Positions 16,513 through 22,474 of a stretch of 32,211 bases of DNA are shown piece by piece. Below the pieces are notes generated by a model. It ran no database searches. It saw only the letters and a list, made by a program, of their open reading frames with translations, and was not told the origin of the DNA. Each line of letters starts with the position of its first letter. The stretch's first letter is position 1. The DNA comes from a virus, in the IMG/VR virus record IMGVR_UViG_3300032282_002471, positions 1 to 32,211 of that record; one strand, written 5' to 3'. The translations under genes were made by a program, and so were the position numbers.

Positions 16513-17685
16513 ATGAGTGAAACAAAAGAAACAGGCTTAAAAAAGTCTGAATTTAAGAAAATAGATTTTGCAAGAGCTTCAATGCCAGTATTCTCAGAAG
16601 TAATTCAAAGAGTACCATGGGTATTTTATGGCTTAAACAATTTATTACCACAATATTTTATAGAATTATATGACAATTGTGCTATACATAAATCAGTTAT
16701 TACTTCAAAGGTAAATCAAATCATGGGTGATGGTCTTGTATCATTAAATAATCCTATGGCAACAGTTAATCTTATTAATGATAATGAAACTGTATCAGAA
16801 GTAATGAAGAAAGCTACATTGGATTTTATGTTATTTGGTGGCTTCGCATTGAATTGTATATGGTCAAAAGATAGAAAGTCAATTGCTGAAATATACCATG
16901 TAGATTTTAGTAGAATACGTAGCGGTAAATTAAATCCTGAAACGGATAAGATTGATTGTTATTATTATTCACCTGATTGGACTAATGTAAAGAAATATCC
17001 ACCAGAAGAGATTAAAGCATTCTCACAAAAAGAAAATGACCCATCTCAATTGTTCTATTTCAAGATGTATATGCCGTCAATGACATATTATCCAGTACCA
17101 GATTGGTCAGCAGGTCAAAGAGCAATTGAAATTAATGTGGAAAGCTTAAACTTCCATATGAATAACCTTCGTAAGGGTATGAGCCCTAGCCTTTGGATTA
17201 ATTACACGAATGGAGTGCCAGGCGAAAACGAACAACGTGAATTAGTGCGTGCATTAGAGTCACAATATTCTGGAACTGATAATGCTGGACAAGCAATTAT
17301 TTCTTTCAATGAAAGCAAAGAACAATCACCTGAGATTATACAAATCCCACGTAACGATAGCGATGGATATTATCAAACATTAAATGATGATATTACAAGA
17401 ACAATATTATCAGCTCACAGAGTATCAAGTGCAGAGTTATTTGGTATTGCAACTGCTGGTAAATTAGGTGGAGGAGATGAAATTACACAACACTCAGAAT
17501 ATTTCCGTAAGATGGTTATTCAACCATATCAAAATGAAATTCTTCCAGTGTTTAATAAGTTGGTATCATTAAAATTTGAAAGACCAACAACATTTGAAGT
17601 AAAACCATTGTCATTATTTATTACTGGTGATGTACAAGAGAATCCAGTAGTGGAAGATAAACCTGTAACTCCAACATTAGCATAA
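16513..17685 (+). CDS. Portal protein
   Basis: This 390-residue protein shows the portal pattern. W-V-F-Y-G-L-N-N-L-L-P-Q-Y-F-I-E-L-Y-D appears near residues 36-54, followed by a helix with H-K-S-V-I-T-S-K-V-N-Q-I-M-G-D-G. The clip/stem region contains N-F-H-M-N-N-L-R-K-G-M-S-P-S, and the wing/crown region I-L-S-A-H-R-V-S-S-A-E-L-F-G precedes G-K-L-G-G-G-D-E. It forms the dodecameric ring through which DNA is packaged and to which TerL docks. At 390 residues it is a small portal but within the range of compact phages. It starts two bases after the previous stop and is followed closely by the adaptor gene. TerL is far away (26.2 kb). Confidence 0.8.
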   Translation: MSETKETGLKKSEFKKIDFARASMPVFSEVIQRVPWVFYGLNNLLPQYFIELYDNCAIHKSVITSKVNQIMGDGLVSLNNPMATVNLINDNETVSEVMKKATLDFMLFGGFALNCIWSKDRKSIAEIYHVDFSRIRSGKLNPETDKIDCYYYSPDWTNVKKYPPEEIKAFSQKENDPSQLFYFKMYMPSMTYYPVPDWSAGQRAIEINVESLNFHMNNLRKGMSPSLWINYTNGVPGENEQRELVRALESQYSGTDNAGQAIISFNESKEQSPEIIQIPRNDSDGYYQTLNDDITRTILSAHRVSSAELFGIATAGKLGGGDEITQHSEYFRKMVIQPYQNEILPVFNKLVSLKFERPTTFEVKPLSLFITGDVQENPVVEDKPVTPTLA

Positions 17686-17686
17686 C

Positions 17687-18322
17687 ATGGGTGTATTATT
17701 AATATCAGAAGTTAAATTAAAGAACTTCACAAACATAAATAAGAACGTTGATATGGATGTGCTGAAAGCAGAAGTGCAGGTAGCACAGGACATTGACCTT
17801 CAGACAATTTTAGGTTCTAAATTCTACCACGAATTACTTTCAAAAGTAAGCGCAACTGGTAATACATTCAATCCGGATGAGAAAGAATTAGTCGATTCTT
17901 ACGTGCAACCATACCTGATACAAACGGCATATTTTAATGCTATACCAAGTTTAATGTACAGAACATTAAATAGAGGCATACAGCAAGGTAACAATGAATT
18001 TGGTAGTCCAGTAGAAATTGAAACAATGAAGTATTTACGTTCATTACAAAAACAACGTGCAGACTTTTATTCACAAAGATTGTTAGATTATCTATTAACT
18101 GGACGCGGCCAAAATAAATTTCCTTCATATAACAACGCTTCTACGATTGATGGAATGGTCCCAGATCGCGTACAAAAATATAATAACGGTATCTTCCTTG
18201 GTCATTCAACACGTAAAGGTTGGAACTTTGGACAAATAACTAACTTAAACGGAAGTTCAGCAGGTATTCAACCTTATTCAGAACAAGGTGAAGCATGGTG
18301 GAACTGCCCAGATTGTTTTTAA
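17687..18322 (+). CDS. Head-tail connector/adaptor protein
   Basis: This 211-residue protein is mostly helical. It opens with I-S-E-V-K-L-K-N-F-T-N-I-N-K-N-V-D, then D-I-D-L-Q-T-I-L-G-S-K-F-Y-H-E-L and D-S-Y-V-Q-P-Y-L-I-Q-T-A-Y-F-N-A. This resembles gp6/gp15-type connector proteins, whose helices stack below the portal ring (the DUF6712-like group in Bacteroidota phages). The C-terminal ~60 residues are Gly/Asn-rich and probably extended. The position one base after the portal gene supports the role. Confidence 0.6.
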   Translation: MGVLLISEVKLKNFTNINKNVDMDVLKAEVQVAQDIDLQTILGSKFYHELLSKVSATGNTFNPDEKELVDSYVQPYLIQTAYFNAIPSLMYRTLNRGIQQGNNEFGSPVEIETMKYLRSLQKQRADFYSQRLLDYLLTGRGQNKFPSYNNASTIDGMVPDRVQKYNNGIFLGHSTRKGWNFGQITNLNGSSAGIQPYSEQGEAWWNCPDCF

Positions 18323-18323
18323 T

Positions 18324-18575
18324 ATGATAGAACAGATTATAATGACAGTTATTACCACCGCAATAGGATATTTTGTGGGGTATAGAAAATCTCAAAATGA
18401 GATTGAAGGCGGAAGATTAGAGAATTTAGAAAAATCAATTAAGATATATCAGGTCATCATTGACGATATGGGCAAGAAGGTTGAAGAGCTAACAGCTCAC
18501 ATCAACAAATTAGAAAAGCGCATTGAAGAATTAATGGCTGAAAATAGAAAACTTAAAAAACATACAGGATTATGA
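18324..18575 (+). CDS. Small membrane-anchored coiled-coil protein
   Basis: I chose the ATG at 18324, one base after the preceding stop; an earlier in-frame codon at 18288 would overlap the adaptor gene. The 83-residue product has an N-terminal hydrophobic segment (about residues 4-20, I-I-M-T-V-I-T-T-A-I-G-Y-F-V-G-Y) followed by a basic R-K-S and a continuous Lys/Glu heptad-type helix to the end. One membrane anchor plus a coiled coil is the architecture of holin-like or spanin-like accessory proteins in phage late operons, but neither identity can be fixed. Its TGA stop overlaps the next ATG. Confidence 0.6.
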   Translation: MIEQIIMTVITTAIGYFVGYRKSQNEIEGGRLENLEKSIKIYQVIIDDMGKKVEELTAHINKLEKRIEELMAENRKLKKHTGL

Positions 18576-18691
18576 GCTTACCAGAAGTAAAAGAAAACGA
18601 ATCTCTTCAAGATTATATCAGAAGAGCATTAAGCGAAGGAGTACAATCAACTGCTATTCCGCAATTAGTAATTAATTATAATAAAAAATAA
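18572..18691 (+). CDS. Hypothetical 39-aa protein
   Basis: The ATG overlaps the previous stop (ATGA) and the frame ends 1 bp before the next ATG, so both junctions support translational coupling. The sequence starts M-S-L-P-E-V-K-E-N-E-S-L and ends V-I-N-Y-N-K-K, with a short amphipathic helix (D-Y-I-R-R-A-L-S-E-G). Function is unknown. Confidence 0.55.
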   Translation: MSLPEVKENESLQDYIRRALSEGVQSTAIPQLVINYNKK

Positions 18692-18692
18692 T

Positions 18693-19064
18693 ATGGAGTT
18701 AAATCAATTTATATCTGCTTTACATCAGAGTAAGCAACAAGCTATTACCTGGCACCATCAAACGTCAGGACCTGGTTCATTCAGTGAGCACAAAGCTTTA
18801 CAGAACTACTATGAAGAAATTGTGGAACATATTGATGGTCTTGTCGAGTCTGTTCAAGGATATACTCCTAGAATTGTGGGTTATACTTTATCTAATCCCG
18901 TGGATTGGACTGAAGGTGGCTCAGAAGTATATTTCAAAGGGTTGTATGAGTTTGTGGAAACAAATAGAAAGACATTACCTTGTCAAGAAAGCTGGGTGCA
19001 ACAACAAATAGATAATATAAGCCAATTAATTTCAGAAACTAGATACCAATTAAGCTTAAAATAA
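18693..19064 (+). CDS. DUF5856-like ferritin/Dps-fold helical protein
   Basis: This 123-residue protein is all-helical. The segments F-I-S-A-L-H-Q-S-K-Q-Q-A-I-T-W-H-H-Q, S-E-H-K-A-L-Q-N-Y-Y-E-E-I-V-E-H-I-D-G-L-V-E and V-Q-G-Y-T-P-R-I recall the DUF5856 family of phage proteins, which resembles a Dps/ferritin four-helix bundle (W-H-x-x-T-x-S-x-x-x-H-K-A-L...Y-Y-E...D-x-L-V-E-x-x-Q-G). The His/Glu pattern would suit a metal or structural site. Role in phage biology is unknown; it lies after the portal/adaptor genes and 1 bp before the next ORF. Confidence 0.6.
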   Translation: MELNQFISALHQSKQQAITWHHQTSGPGSFSEHKALQNYYEEIVEHIDGLVESVQGYTPRIVGYTLSNPVDWTEGGSEVYFKGLYEFVETNRKTLPCQESWVQQQIDNISQLISETRYQLSLK

Positions 19065-19065
19065 T

Positions 19066-19254
19066 ATGAGAATTGAAGATTTAAGAAAAATTAGATTTGA
19101 ACTAGATAAAGCTAGACAAAAATTTGTAATTCCATCACCAGAAAGTGGTGAAGAGAAAGATGCGTACATAAGTCGTTGTATTAGTGCCATAATTGACGAA
19201 TACGGACAAGAACAAAGCGCAGGTATATGTTATGGTCAATGGGATAATAAGTAG
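19066..19254 (+). CDS. Small conserved-type phage protein (62 aa)
   Basis: The sequence P-S-P-E-S-G-E-E-K-D-A-Y-I-S-R-C-I-S-A-I-I, then E-Q-S-A-G-I-C-Y-G-Q-W, follows the P-x-x-G-E-x-x-x-x-(Y/F)-I-x-R-C...Q-x-x-A-(V/I)-C-x-x-x-W pattern seen in short proteins or domains near capsid and portal genes of many phages. Function is unknown. The last 23 bp overlap the ATG of the following short transmembrane ORF. Confidence 0.55.
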   Translation: MRIEDLRKIRFELDKARQKFVIPSPESGEEKDAYISRCISAIIDEYGQEQSAGICYGQWDNK

Positions 19255-19357
19255 CCTTAAATCAAAGATATTTGACTACTACGTTCATGTTGTATTGATA
19301 TGGGTCGTAGCGGCAGTATGCTTTGATATTTACAAGATAATTGAACACTTTATATAA
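19232..19357 (+). CDS. Short single-pass membrane ORF (41 aa), last gene of the late operon
   Basis: The ATG at 19232 opens 41 codons in another frame overlapping the end of the previous gene. Residues ~17-35 (Y-V-H-V-V-L-I-W-V-A-A-V-C-F-D-I) are a clear hydrophobic segment with a positively charged N-terminal flank (S-L-K-S-K). It is the last ORF before the bidirectional terminator. A small hydrophobic protein in this position could be a holin or lysis protein; this is an inference from position and topology. The ORF could also be fortuitous. Confidence 0.45.
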   Translation: MVNGIISSLKSKIFDYYVHVVLIWVVAAVCFDIYKIIEHFI

Positions 19358-19367
19358 TCTCCCAAAC

Positions 19368-19402
19368 AAAAAACCCCAGACGTAAAACACCTGGGGTTTT
19401 GT
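19368..19402. terminator. Bidirectional rho-independent terminator
   Basis: The arms CCCCAG (19374-19379) and CTGGGG (19391-19396) are extended by A-runs on the left (19368-19373) and T's on the right (19397-19400). It ends the plus-strand late operon. Read on the minus strand it has a T6 tail and would end the minus-strand operon and the candidate small RNA. Confidence 0.85.
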
Positions 19403-19486
19403 ATGAAAATACTAGGGGTGGGAACATTTTAACAATTAACAAAATGGCACTTCGTAAAATCAGAATAAAAAATAACGTCCCACCCT
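19368..19486 (-). ncRNA. Candidate ~119-nt phage small RNA with closed 5'-3' stem
   Basis: Everything needed for an independent RNA is present on the minus strand between two convergent operons. A TTG-N20-TATATTTA promoter (19521-19491) predicts a start near 19487-19484. TAGGGTGGGA (19487-19478) pairs with TCCCACCCCTA (19423-19413) through ten base pairs and one bulged C, closing the molecule. Inside, CATTTT/AAAATG (19446-19425) forms a second hairpin with a 10-nt loop. The terminator hairpin and T6 (19401-19368) supply the 3' end. No ORF of significance lies within it. It could also be an extended 3' UTR structure of the minus operon. The RNA class is not one I recognise. Confidence 0.5.
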
Positions 19487-19490
19487 AATA

Positions 19491-19521
19491 TAAATATAGA
19501 TAATATATTTTATTTAGACAA
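19491..19521 (-). promoter_or_regulatory. Promoter TTG-N20-TATATTTA for the candidate small RNA
   Basis: On the minus strand TTG is at 19521-19519 and TATATTTA at 19498-19491, separated by exactly 20 bp. The elements overlap the stop region of the gene 19510-19779. The only sequence downstream before a terminator is the structured 119-nt element, so the promoter cannot be explained by a protein gene. Confidence 0.6.
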
Positions 19522-19779
19522 GTTTTCTGAAATTTTATTTACAGGTGTCATATTATGAATATCTTCCATAGTTAAATCTGGATGAATTTCTTTTTTCATA
19601 ATTTCTTGCGCCATCTCATTAAACACAAAATATGCAAAGATTGGAAACATCAAAGGATTTTCTTTATGTTCCATATTGTCTTTTACATGGTCTTTATATT
19701 GGTTTAATAAAGTCTCGTGGTTTTGATTTACAAATGCTGTGAAATACTTACCGATGTGTTCTACTGGATTAATTATCAT
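19510..19779 (-). CDS. Hypothetical early protein (89 aa)
   Basis: The start at ATG 19779 (M-I-I-N-P-V-E-H-I-G-K-Y-F) overlaps the upstream gene by 11 bp; longer in-frame extension into that gene is unlikely. The product is helical, His- and Asn-rich, with M-F-P-I-F-A-Y-F-V-F-N-E-M-A-Q-E-I as a hydrophobic helix. No domain is recognised. It is the last gene of the minus-strand operon. Confidence 0.6.
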   Translation of the reverse strand: MIINPVEHIGKYFTAFVNQNHETLLNQYKDHVKDNMEHKENPLMFPIFAYFVFNEMAQEIMKKEIHPDLTMEDIHNMTPVNKISENLSK

Positions 19780-20278
19780 TTTGTGGTGGATTTGGTTTGA
19801 AATAATCTTCTTCTGTTCTTTCAGGAATAATAACATCCCCTATTGACAAGTCATTTACCACATAACCGTGCGTATCTAGCATGTCATTTTTTACATTACT
19901 CACAATATTTGGGTCGTGAGATTCTTCTGCCGGTCTATATAAGTTTTGAAACCCATTATCAGAAAAATAAATAAGCTTAAATTCTCTAACTAAGGTATCC
20001 ATAATATAGGTAGCGTTATTAAGCGAATATCTTGTCAATTCATGAATTTCTTCAGTATCAAGATATGGTTCTGTCTGTCCTTCATTTGTAACATATTGGT
20101 CAATAATATGTAAAATGTTACCATACTTGTCCTTTAAGAACTTTTTGTTATTGTTTGGGTCTGGATGACTAACAATCTCAATGTCAGTCTTTTCAAGAAT
20201 ATCCGTCTTGGGTATTCCTCTTAAAAAATAATAATCTGTGCTCATAATTATTGGGTTTGATTGTTTGTTATTCTCCAT
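19769..20278 (-). CDS. Hypothetical early protein (169 aa)
   Basis: The product is acidic and hydrophilic with no membrane segment. It includes D-K-Y-G-N-I-L-H-I-I-D-Q-Y-V-T-N and E-I-H-E-L-T-R-Y-S-L-N-N-A-T-Y, and a Pro/Asn-rich C-terminus. I do not recognise a family. It overlaps the gene upstream by 31 bp and the gene downstream by 11 bp, the tight coupling of an early operon. A start at the second Met (I-M-S-T-D-Y-Y-F, 20245) would remove the upstream overlap and is an alternative. Confidence 0.6.
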   Translation of the reverse strand: MENNKQSNPIIMSTDYYFLRGIPKTDILEKTDIEIVSHPDPNNNKKFLKDKYGNILHIIDQYVTNEGQTEPYLDTEEIHELTRYSLNNATYIMDTLVREFKLIYFSDNGFQNLYRPAEESHDPNIVSNVKNDMLDTHGYVVNDLSIGDVIIPERTEEDYFKPNPPQNDN

Positions 20279-20427
20279 GAAAGTTCTTCACGTTGTCTTC
20301 TTAATTCTTCTCCGGCTCTTATCAAAGCATTCTCAACTTCGGTTTCTTGCCACCATTCATCAGCGTCAGGTTCTTCGGCATATTCTCCCACAATGCCATA
20401 GAAAAACTTAAATTCACTATTTAACAT
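20248..20427 (-). CDS. Hypothetical early protein (59 aa)
   Basis: A complete frame from ATG (20427) to TAA fills what would otherwise be a ~140-bp hole in the minus operon. The protein is strongly charged: M-L-N-S-E-F-K-F-F-Y-G-I-V-G-E-Y-A-E-E-P-D-A-D-E-W-W, then a Glu/Arg-rich helix (R-A-G-E-E-L-R-R-Q-R-E-E-L). The start overlaps the preceding stop by 11 bp, as at the other junctions of this operon. Function is unknown. Confidence 0.6.
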   Translation of the reverse strand: MLNSEFKFFYGIVGEYAEEPDADEWWQETEVENALIRAGEELRRQREELSWRITNNQTQ

Positions 20428-20632
20428 CGACTAACGATTTGATGTGCTTATCAATTATTTTAATTGTTTTCTCCATATCTGGGGTTAAACCATTATTACA
20501 ATAATCAACGATGATGTTGGTAATTTTTATGGTTTCTAATAATGATAGTTTGCATTCCATTGTCTTGCAATATTCCATCATGAATTTAAGACTAGATTGT
20601 CTTACGATACTCTCTTGTGTGTTTTGTGCCAT
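20417..20632 (-). CDS. Hypothetical early protein (71 aa)
   Basis: A helical small protein: S-S-L-K-F-M-M-E-Y-C-K-T-M-E, then L-S-L-L-E-T-I-K-I-T-N-I-I-V-D-Y-C-N-N-G. The pattern S-S-L-K-F-x-M-E-Y...L-x-x-x-x-x-T-x-x-x-V-D-Y-x-x-x-G resembles short early proteins I have seen in Flavobacteriia phages, of unknown function. Confidence 0.6.
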   Translation of the reverse strand: MAQNTQESIVRQSSLKFMMEYCKTMECKLSLLETIKITNIIVDYCNNGLTPDMEKTIKIIDKHIKSLVDVK

Positions 20633-20647
20633 TTTGTTTTTTCTTTT

Positions 20648-20854
20648 TTAGTAATATATTTCTAACCATTCTAACTGGGGGTAACCACATTCTTTAATGG
20701 TATTTTCCCATATTTCAATTAACTCTTTCTTTTCCTTTGAGTAAAGGGACTTAACGTCATCTGCACTTAAATCTACCTTGCGGTATTGGTTTAACCAATC
20801 AATCTGTTGAATGATTAAAGCTTTCGTGTCTCTTTGTAATTTCCAAGTTTTCAT
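20648..20854 (-). CDS. Hypothetical early protein (68 aa)
   Basis: The sequence starts M-K-T-W-K-L-Q-R-D-T-K-A-L-I-I-Q-Q-I-D-W-L-N-Q-Y-R and ends C-G-Y-P-Q-L-E-W-L-E-I-Y-Y. It is Lys/Glu-rich and helical, with several Trp. It sits one base after the winged-helix regulator gene in the same operon. No family is recognised. Confidence 0.6.
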   Translation of the reverse strand: MKTWKLQRDTKALIIQQIDWLNQYRKVDLSADDVKSLYSKEKKELIEIWENTIKECGYPQLEWLEIYY

Positions 20855-20855
20855 A

Positions 20856-21323
20856 TTAATATTTGATTTTGTTTAATTTGAATTTCATTCCGTTGAGTAC
20901 GTTGAAGAAACTATCTTCATACACACCAGTGTTCTTATGATTGCTAATAAAGTCTTCAATCATTAACTCAAGTGCTAGGCATTCGTTGGTATCTAACTTT
21001 AACCTATGATGTGAAACCTTTTCAACCTGGTGTTCTTCATCTACCAAACGATAGATACTGTTGGGTGCGCCATATTCTCCGATACGTTTATCGGTAGTTT
21101 TAATGACTTTACCTTCTTTGGATAAATTGGATAATGAACGACTGATAGAACTTTCAGAAGTTTTGTCTTGTACCTGTTTGAAGATACCCATTAGATCTGC
21201 GCGGGTAAATTCTTTATGCTGTAAGAATAATTCGTAGATAATCTCTTCCTGATTCTTAGCTTTGGTCTCAAATTGATGTTTTAAATTGTCATCAAGGAAC
21301 AATGTGTTGTGATAGCTTGCCAT
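20856..21323 (-). CDS. Winged-helix DNA-binding protein, probable early regulator
   Basis: The protein has 155 residues. Residues ~24-95 look like a winged helix: E-E-I-I-Y-E-L-F-L-Q-H-K-E-F-T-R-A-D-L-M-G-I-F, then S-E-S-S-I-S-R-S-L-S-N-L-S-K-E-G-K-V-I-K-T as recognition helix plus wing (G-A-P-N-S-I-Y-R-L). The remaining C-terminal part is helical and may dimerise. It is the first gene after a TTG-N20-TATATTTA promoter whose spacer contains an imperfect 20-bp palindrome, so autoregulation is plausible. It could be a repressor of early genes or a replication-linked binder; no integrase is visible to argue for lysogeny. Confidence 0.6.
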   Translation of the reverse strand: MASYHNTLFLDDNLKHQFETKAKNQEEIIYELFLQHKEFTRADLMGIFKQVQDKTSESSISRSLSNLSKEGKVIKTTDKRIGEYGAPNSIYRLVDEEHQVEKVSHHRLKLDTNECLALELMIEDFISNHKNTGVYEDSFFNVLNGMKFKLNKIKY

Positions 21324-21343
21324 TTTGCTGTTTGTTTATAATG

Positions 21344-21374
21344 TAAATATACGTGTTATTATTAACATTAACAA
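21344..21374 (-). promoter_or_regulatory. Promoter with operator-like palindrome for the regulator operon
   Basis: On the minus strand TTG (21374-21372) is 20 bp from TATATTTA (21351-21344). The spacer (21354-21373) is a 20-bp imperfect palindrome, TGTTA...TAACA, with about 8 of 10 positions symmetric. This suits binding by a dimeric winged-helix protein such as the product encoded immediately downstream. Confidence 0.5.
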
Positions 21375-21392
21375 GTGTGTTGATAAATATTT

Positions 21393-22151
21393 CTATCTTT
21401 TTTGATAAGGTCGTCTATTATTAGCTTGTTGAATCGCAGTAGCCCATCTCAAATTACCGGGTTCATAGTTACCATCATTATTAATTCTATCCAATGAATG
21501 ACCTTTTGGTCTATGTCCAAGATTTTCTAAAATCCATGTCTTAAATCTAATCCAATCTCTAAAATAGTCACAAACTTTGATACCACGACCGCCATAATTA
21601 TGATATTTAATGTAATTTGGATTATGGCATCTAGTTACCATGGTACTCCAAGTAGTATATAAATAATAAAATTCAGAACCCCTAACAGCATCATAGTGAA
21701 TACCCATTCTTTCTGAATGTAATTCAACCCTAAAACAACCACAAGATGATGTGGCACCTTTAATTATTGATAAAAAATCGGCGACACCTTTATTGCCACA
21801 GTCACATACATAATTAACTCTTCTTCTACAACTAAATATTTTATTATACTTTCCTTTACGTGGTTCAGCTTCACTTAAAATAGTTAATTTATTAATCTTT
21901 TTACCAATATAATCTTCAATCTTATGTTTAATTGATGCTTCGCTTACATTCTTGTCTCTTATACAGCCACAAGATGTTGATAATCCAGCTTTAATATTTT
22001 GTAAATAATAATCTTTTATTTTACCGCAGTCACATTGAGCTTTTACTCTTTTCATTTTGTAACCTTGTTTGTTAAGGACTGGTTCTACTTCTGCTAGAAT
22101 TTTCAAAGAATTTATCTTTGCTCCGATTGGTGTTTCTTTTGCTACTCCCAT
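21393..22151 (-). CDS. HNH homing-type endonuclease with two Cys4 DNA-binding repeats
   Basis: The start at ATG 22151 (M-G-V-A-K-E) sits downstream of a consensus promoter, giving 252 residues. Residues ~12-64 and ~85-140 are two copies of one domain (K-I-N-x-L-x-I-L-x-E-x-E-P ... C-D-C-G ... S-C-G-C), with C40/C42/C61/C63 and C116/C118/C137/C139 probably binding zinc. Residues ~164-245 are an HNH nuclease of the phage type (Y-T-T-W-S-T-M-V-T-R-C, H-N-Y-G-G-R-G-I-K-V, H218-S-L-D-R-I-N-N-D-G, then G-N-L-R-W-A-T). Such enzymes are usually selfish homing nucleases; a DNA-processing role is possible. The free-standing C-x-C-x18-C-x-C protein at 26007-26234 carries the same zinc domain. Confidence 0.8.
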   Translation of the reverse strand: MGVAKETPIGAKINSLKILAEVEPVLNKQGYKMKRVKAQCDCGKIKDYYLQNIKAGLSTSCGCIRDKNVSEASIKHKIEDYIGKKINKLTILSEAEPRKGKYNKIFSCRRRVNYVCDCGNKGVADFLSIIKGATSSCGCFRVELHSERMGIHYDAVRGSEFYYLYTTWSTMVTRCHNPNYIKYHNYGGRGIKVCDYFRDWIRFKTWILENLGHRPKGHSLDRINNDGNYEPGNLRWATAIQQANNRRPYQKR

Positions 22152-22174
22152 AATTAATTGTTGGTTTATAAATA

Positions 22175-22206
22175 CAAATATAAATGTTTGCACCAACACA
22201 ACAAAA
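22175..22206 (-). promoter_or_regulatory. Consensus Bacteroidota promoter for the HNH gene
   Basis: On the minus strand TTTTG (22206-22202), a 19-bp spacer and TATATTTG (22182-22175) match the host consensus exactly. The ATG at 22151 is 23 nt downstream of the -7 box. Confidence 0.75.
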
Positions 22207-22243
22207 TGTGTGACTGATATTTTTTTTTCTGGTTTATACTATG

Positions 22244-22251
22244 TATATTTG
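22244..22251 (+). promoter_or_regulatory. Possible plus-strand promoter (-7 box TATATTTG)
   Basis: TATATTTG matches the -7 element TAnnTTTG. No TTG occurs 17-23 bp upstream (a T9 tract lies there instead), so the promoter is incomplete. It would fire divergently from the HNH promoter and run straight into the hairpin at 22277. Confidence 0.4.
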
Positions 22252-22276
22252 TATTGTACTAATGACTGAATATATA

Positions 22277-22319
22277 GGGGGCTAGCATTGGTGTGAGCTG
22301 GTCCCCACAATTTTTTTTT
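22277..22319 (+). terminator. Terminator-like hairpin at the head of the early plus operon, possible attenuator
   Basis: GGGGGCTAGC (22277-22286) pairs with GCTGGTCCCC (22297-22306) over ten positions, two of them G-T wobbles, around a 10-nt loop. After ACAA a T9 run follows (22311-22319). It points along the plus strand, yet no plus-strand gene lies upstream for nearly 3 kb, so it must act on late-operon read-through or on transcripts begun near 22251. Confidence 0.65.
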
Positions 22320-22366
22320 CAATCATTACCAAAGTTTCAGAAAAAAGTATATATTTATAATAGCTC

Positions 22367-22455
22367 CCTTCAACATAATACGAGCTTAACGACATTTAAG
22401 GGTTATTGAACGAAAACAGAGGTTGAAGGCTGTGAGTAATTTGATAGCCCTTTAA
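22367..22455 (+). ncRNA. Structured 5' leader of the initiator gene, possible pseudoknot
   Basis: Two complementary arm pairs interleave: CCTTCAAC (22367-22374) with GTTGAAGG (22422-22429), and TTTAAGGGTTAT (22395-22406) with ATAGCCCTTTAA (22444-22455; one bulge and one wobble). The order 5'1-5'2-3'1-3'2 is that of a pseudoknot, though the two stems might instead be alternatives. The tract TATATTTATAA (22350-22360) just upstream could be its promoter, placing the RNA 5' end at the first arm. The ATG of the initiator follows at 22475, so translational control is plausible. No known RNA family was recognised. With the promoters and the hairpin above, this accounts for the 323-bp gap 22152-22474. 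Confidence 0.4.
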
Positions 22456-22474
22456 CTTTTCAAAACAATTAACT

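Noticed and set aside
19444-19488. 14-codon plus-strand ORF (M-A-L-R-K-I-R-I-K-N-N-V-P-P)
   Set aside because: It lies after the late terminator with no plus-strand promoter, and its sequence is accounted for by the arms of the minus-strand RNA structure.
22069-22269. Plus-strand 66-aa ORF over the HNH start
   Set aside because: It is antisense to the N-terminus of the HNH gene and its promoter, with no supporting features.
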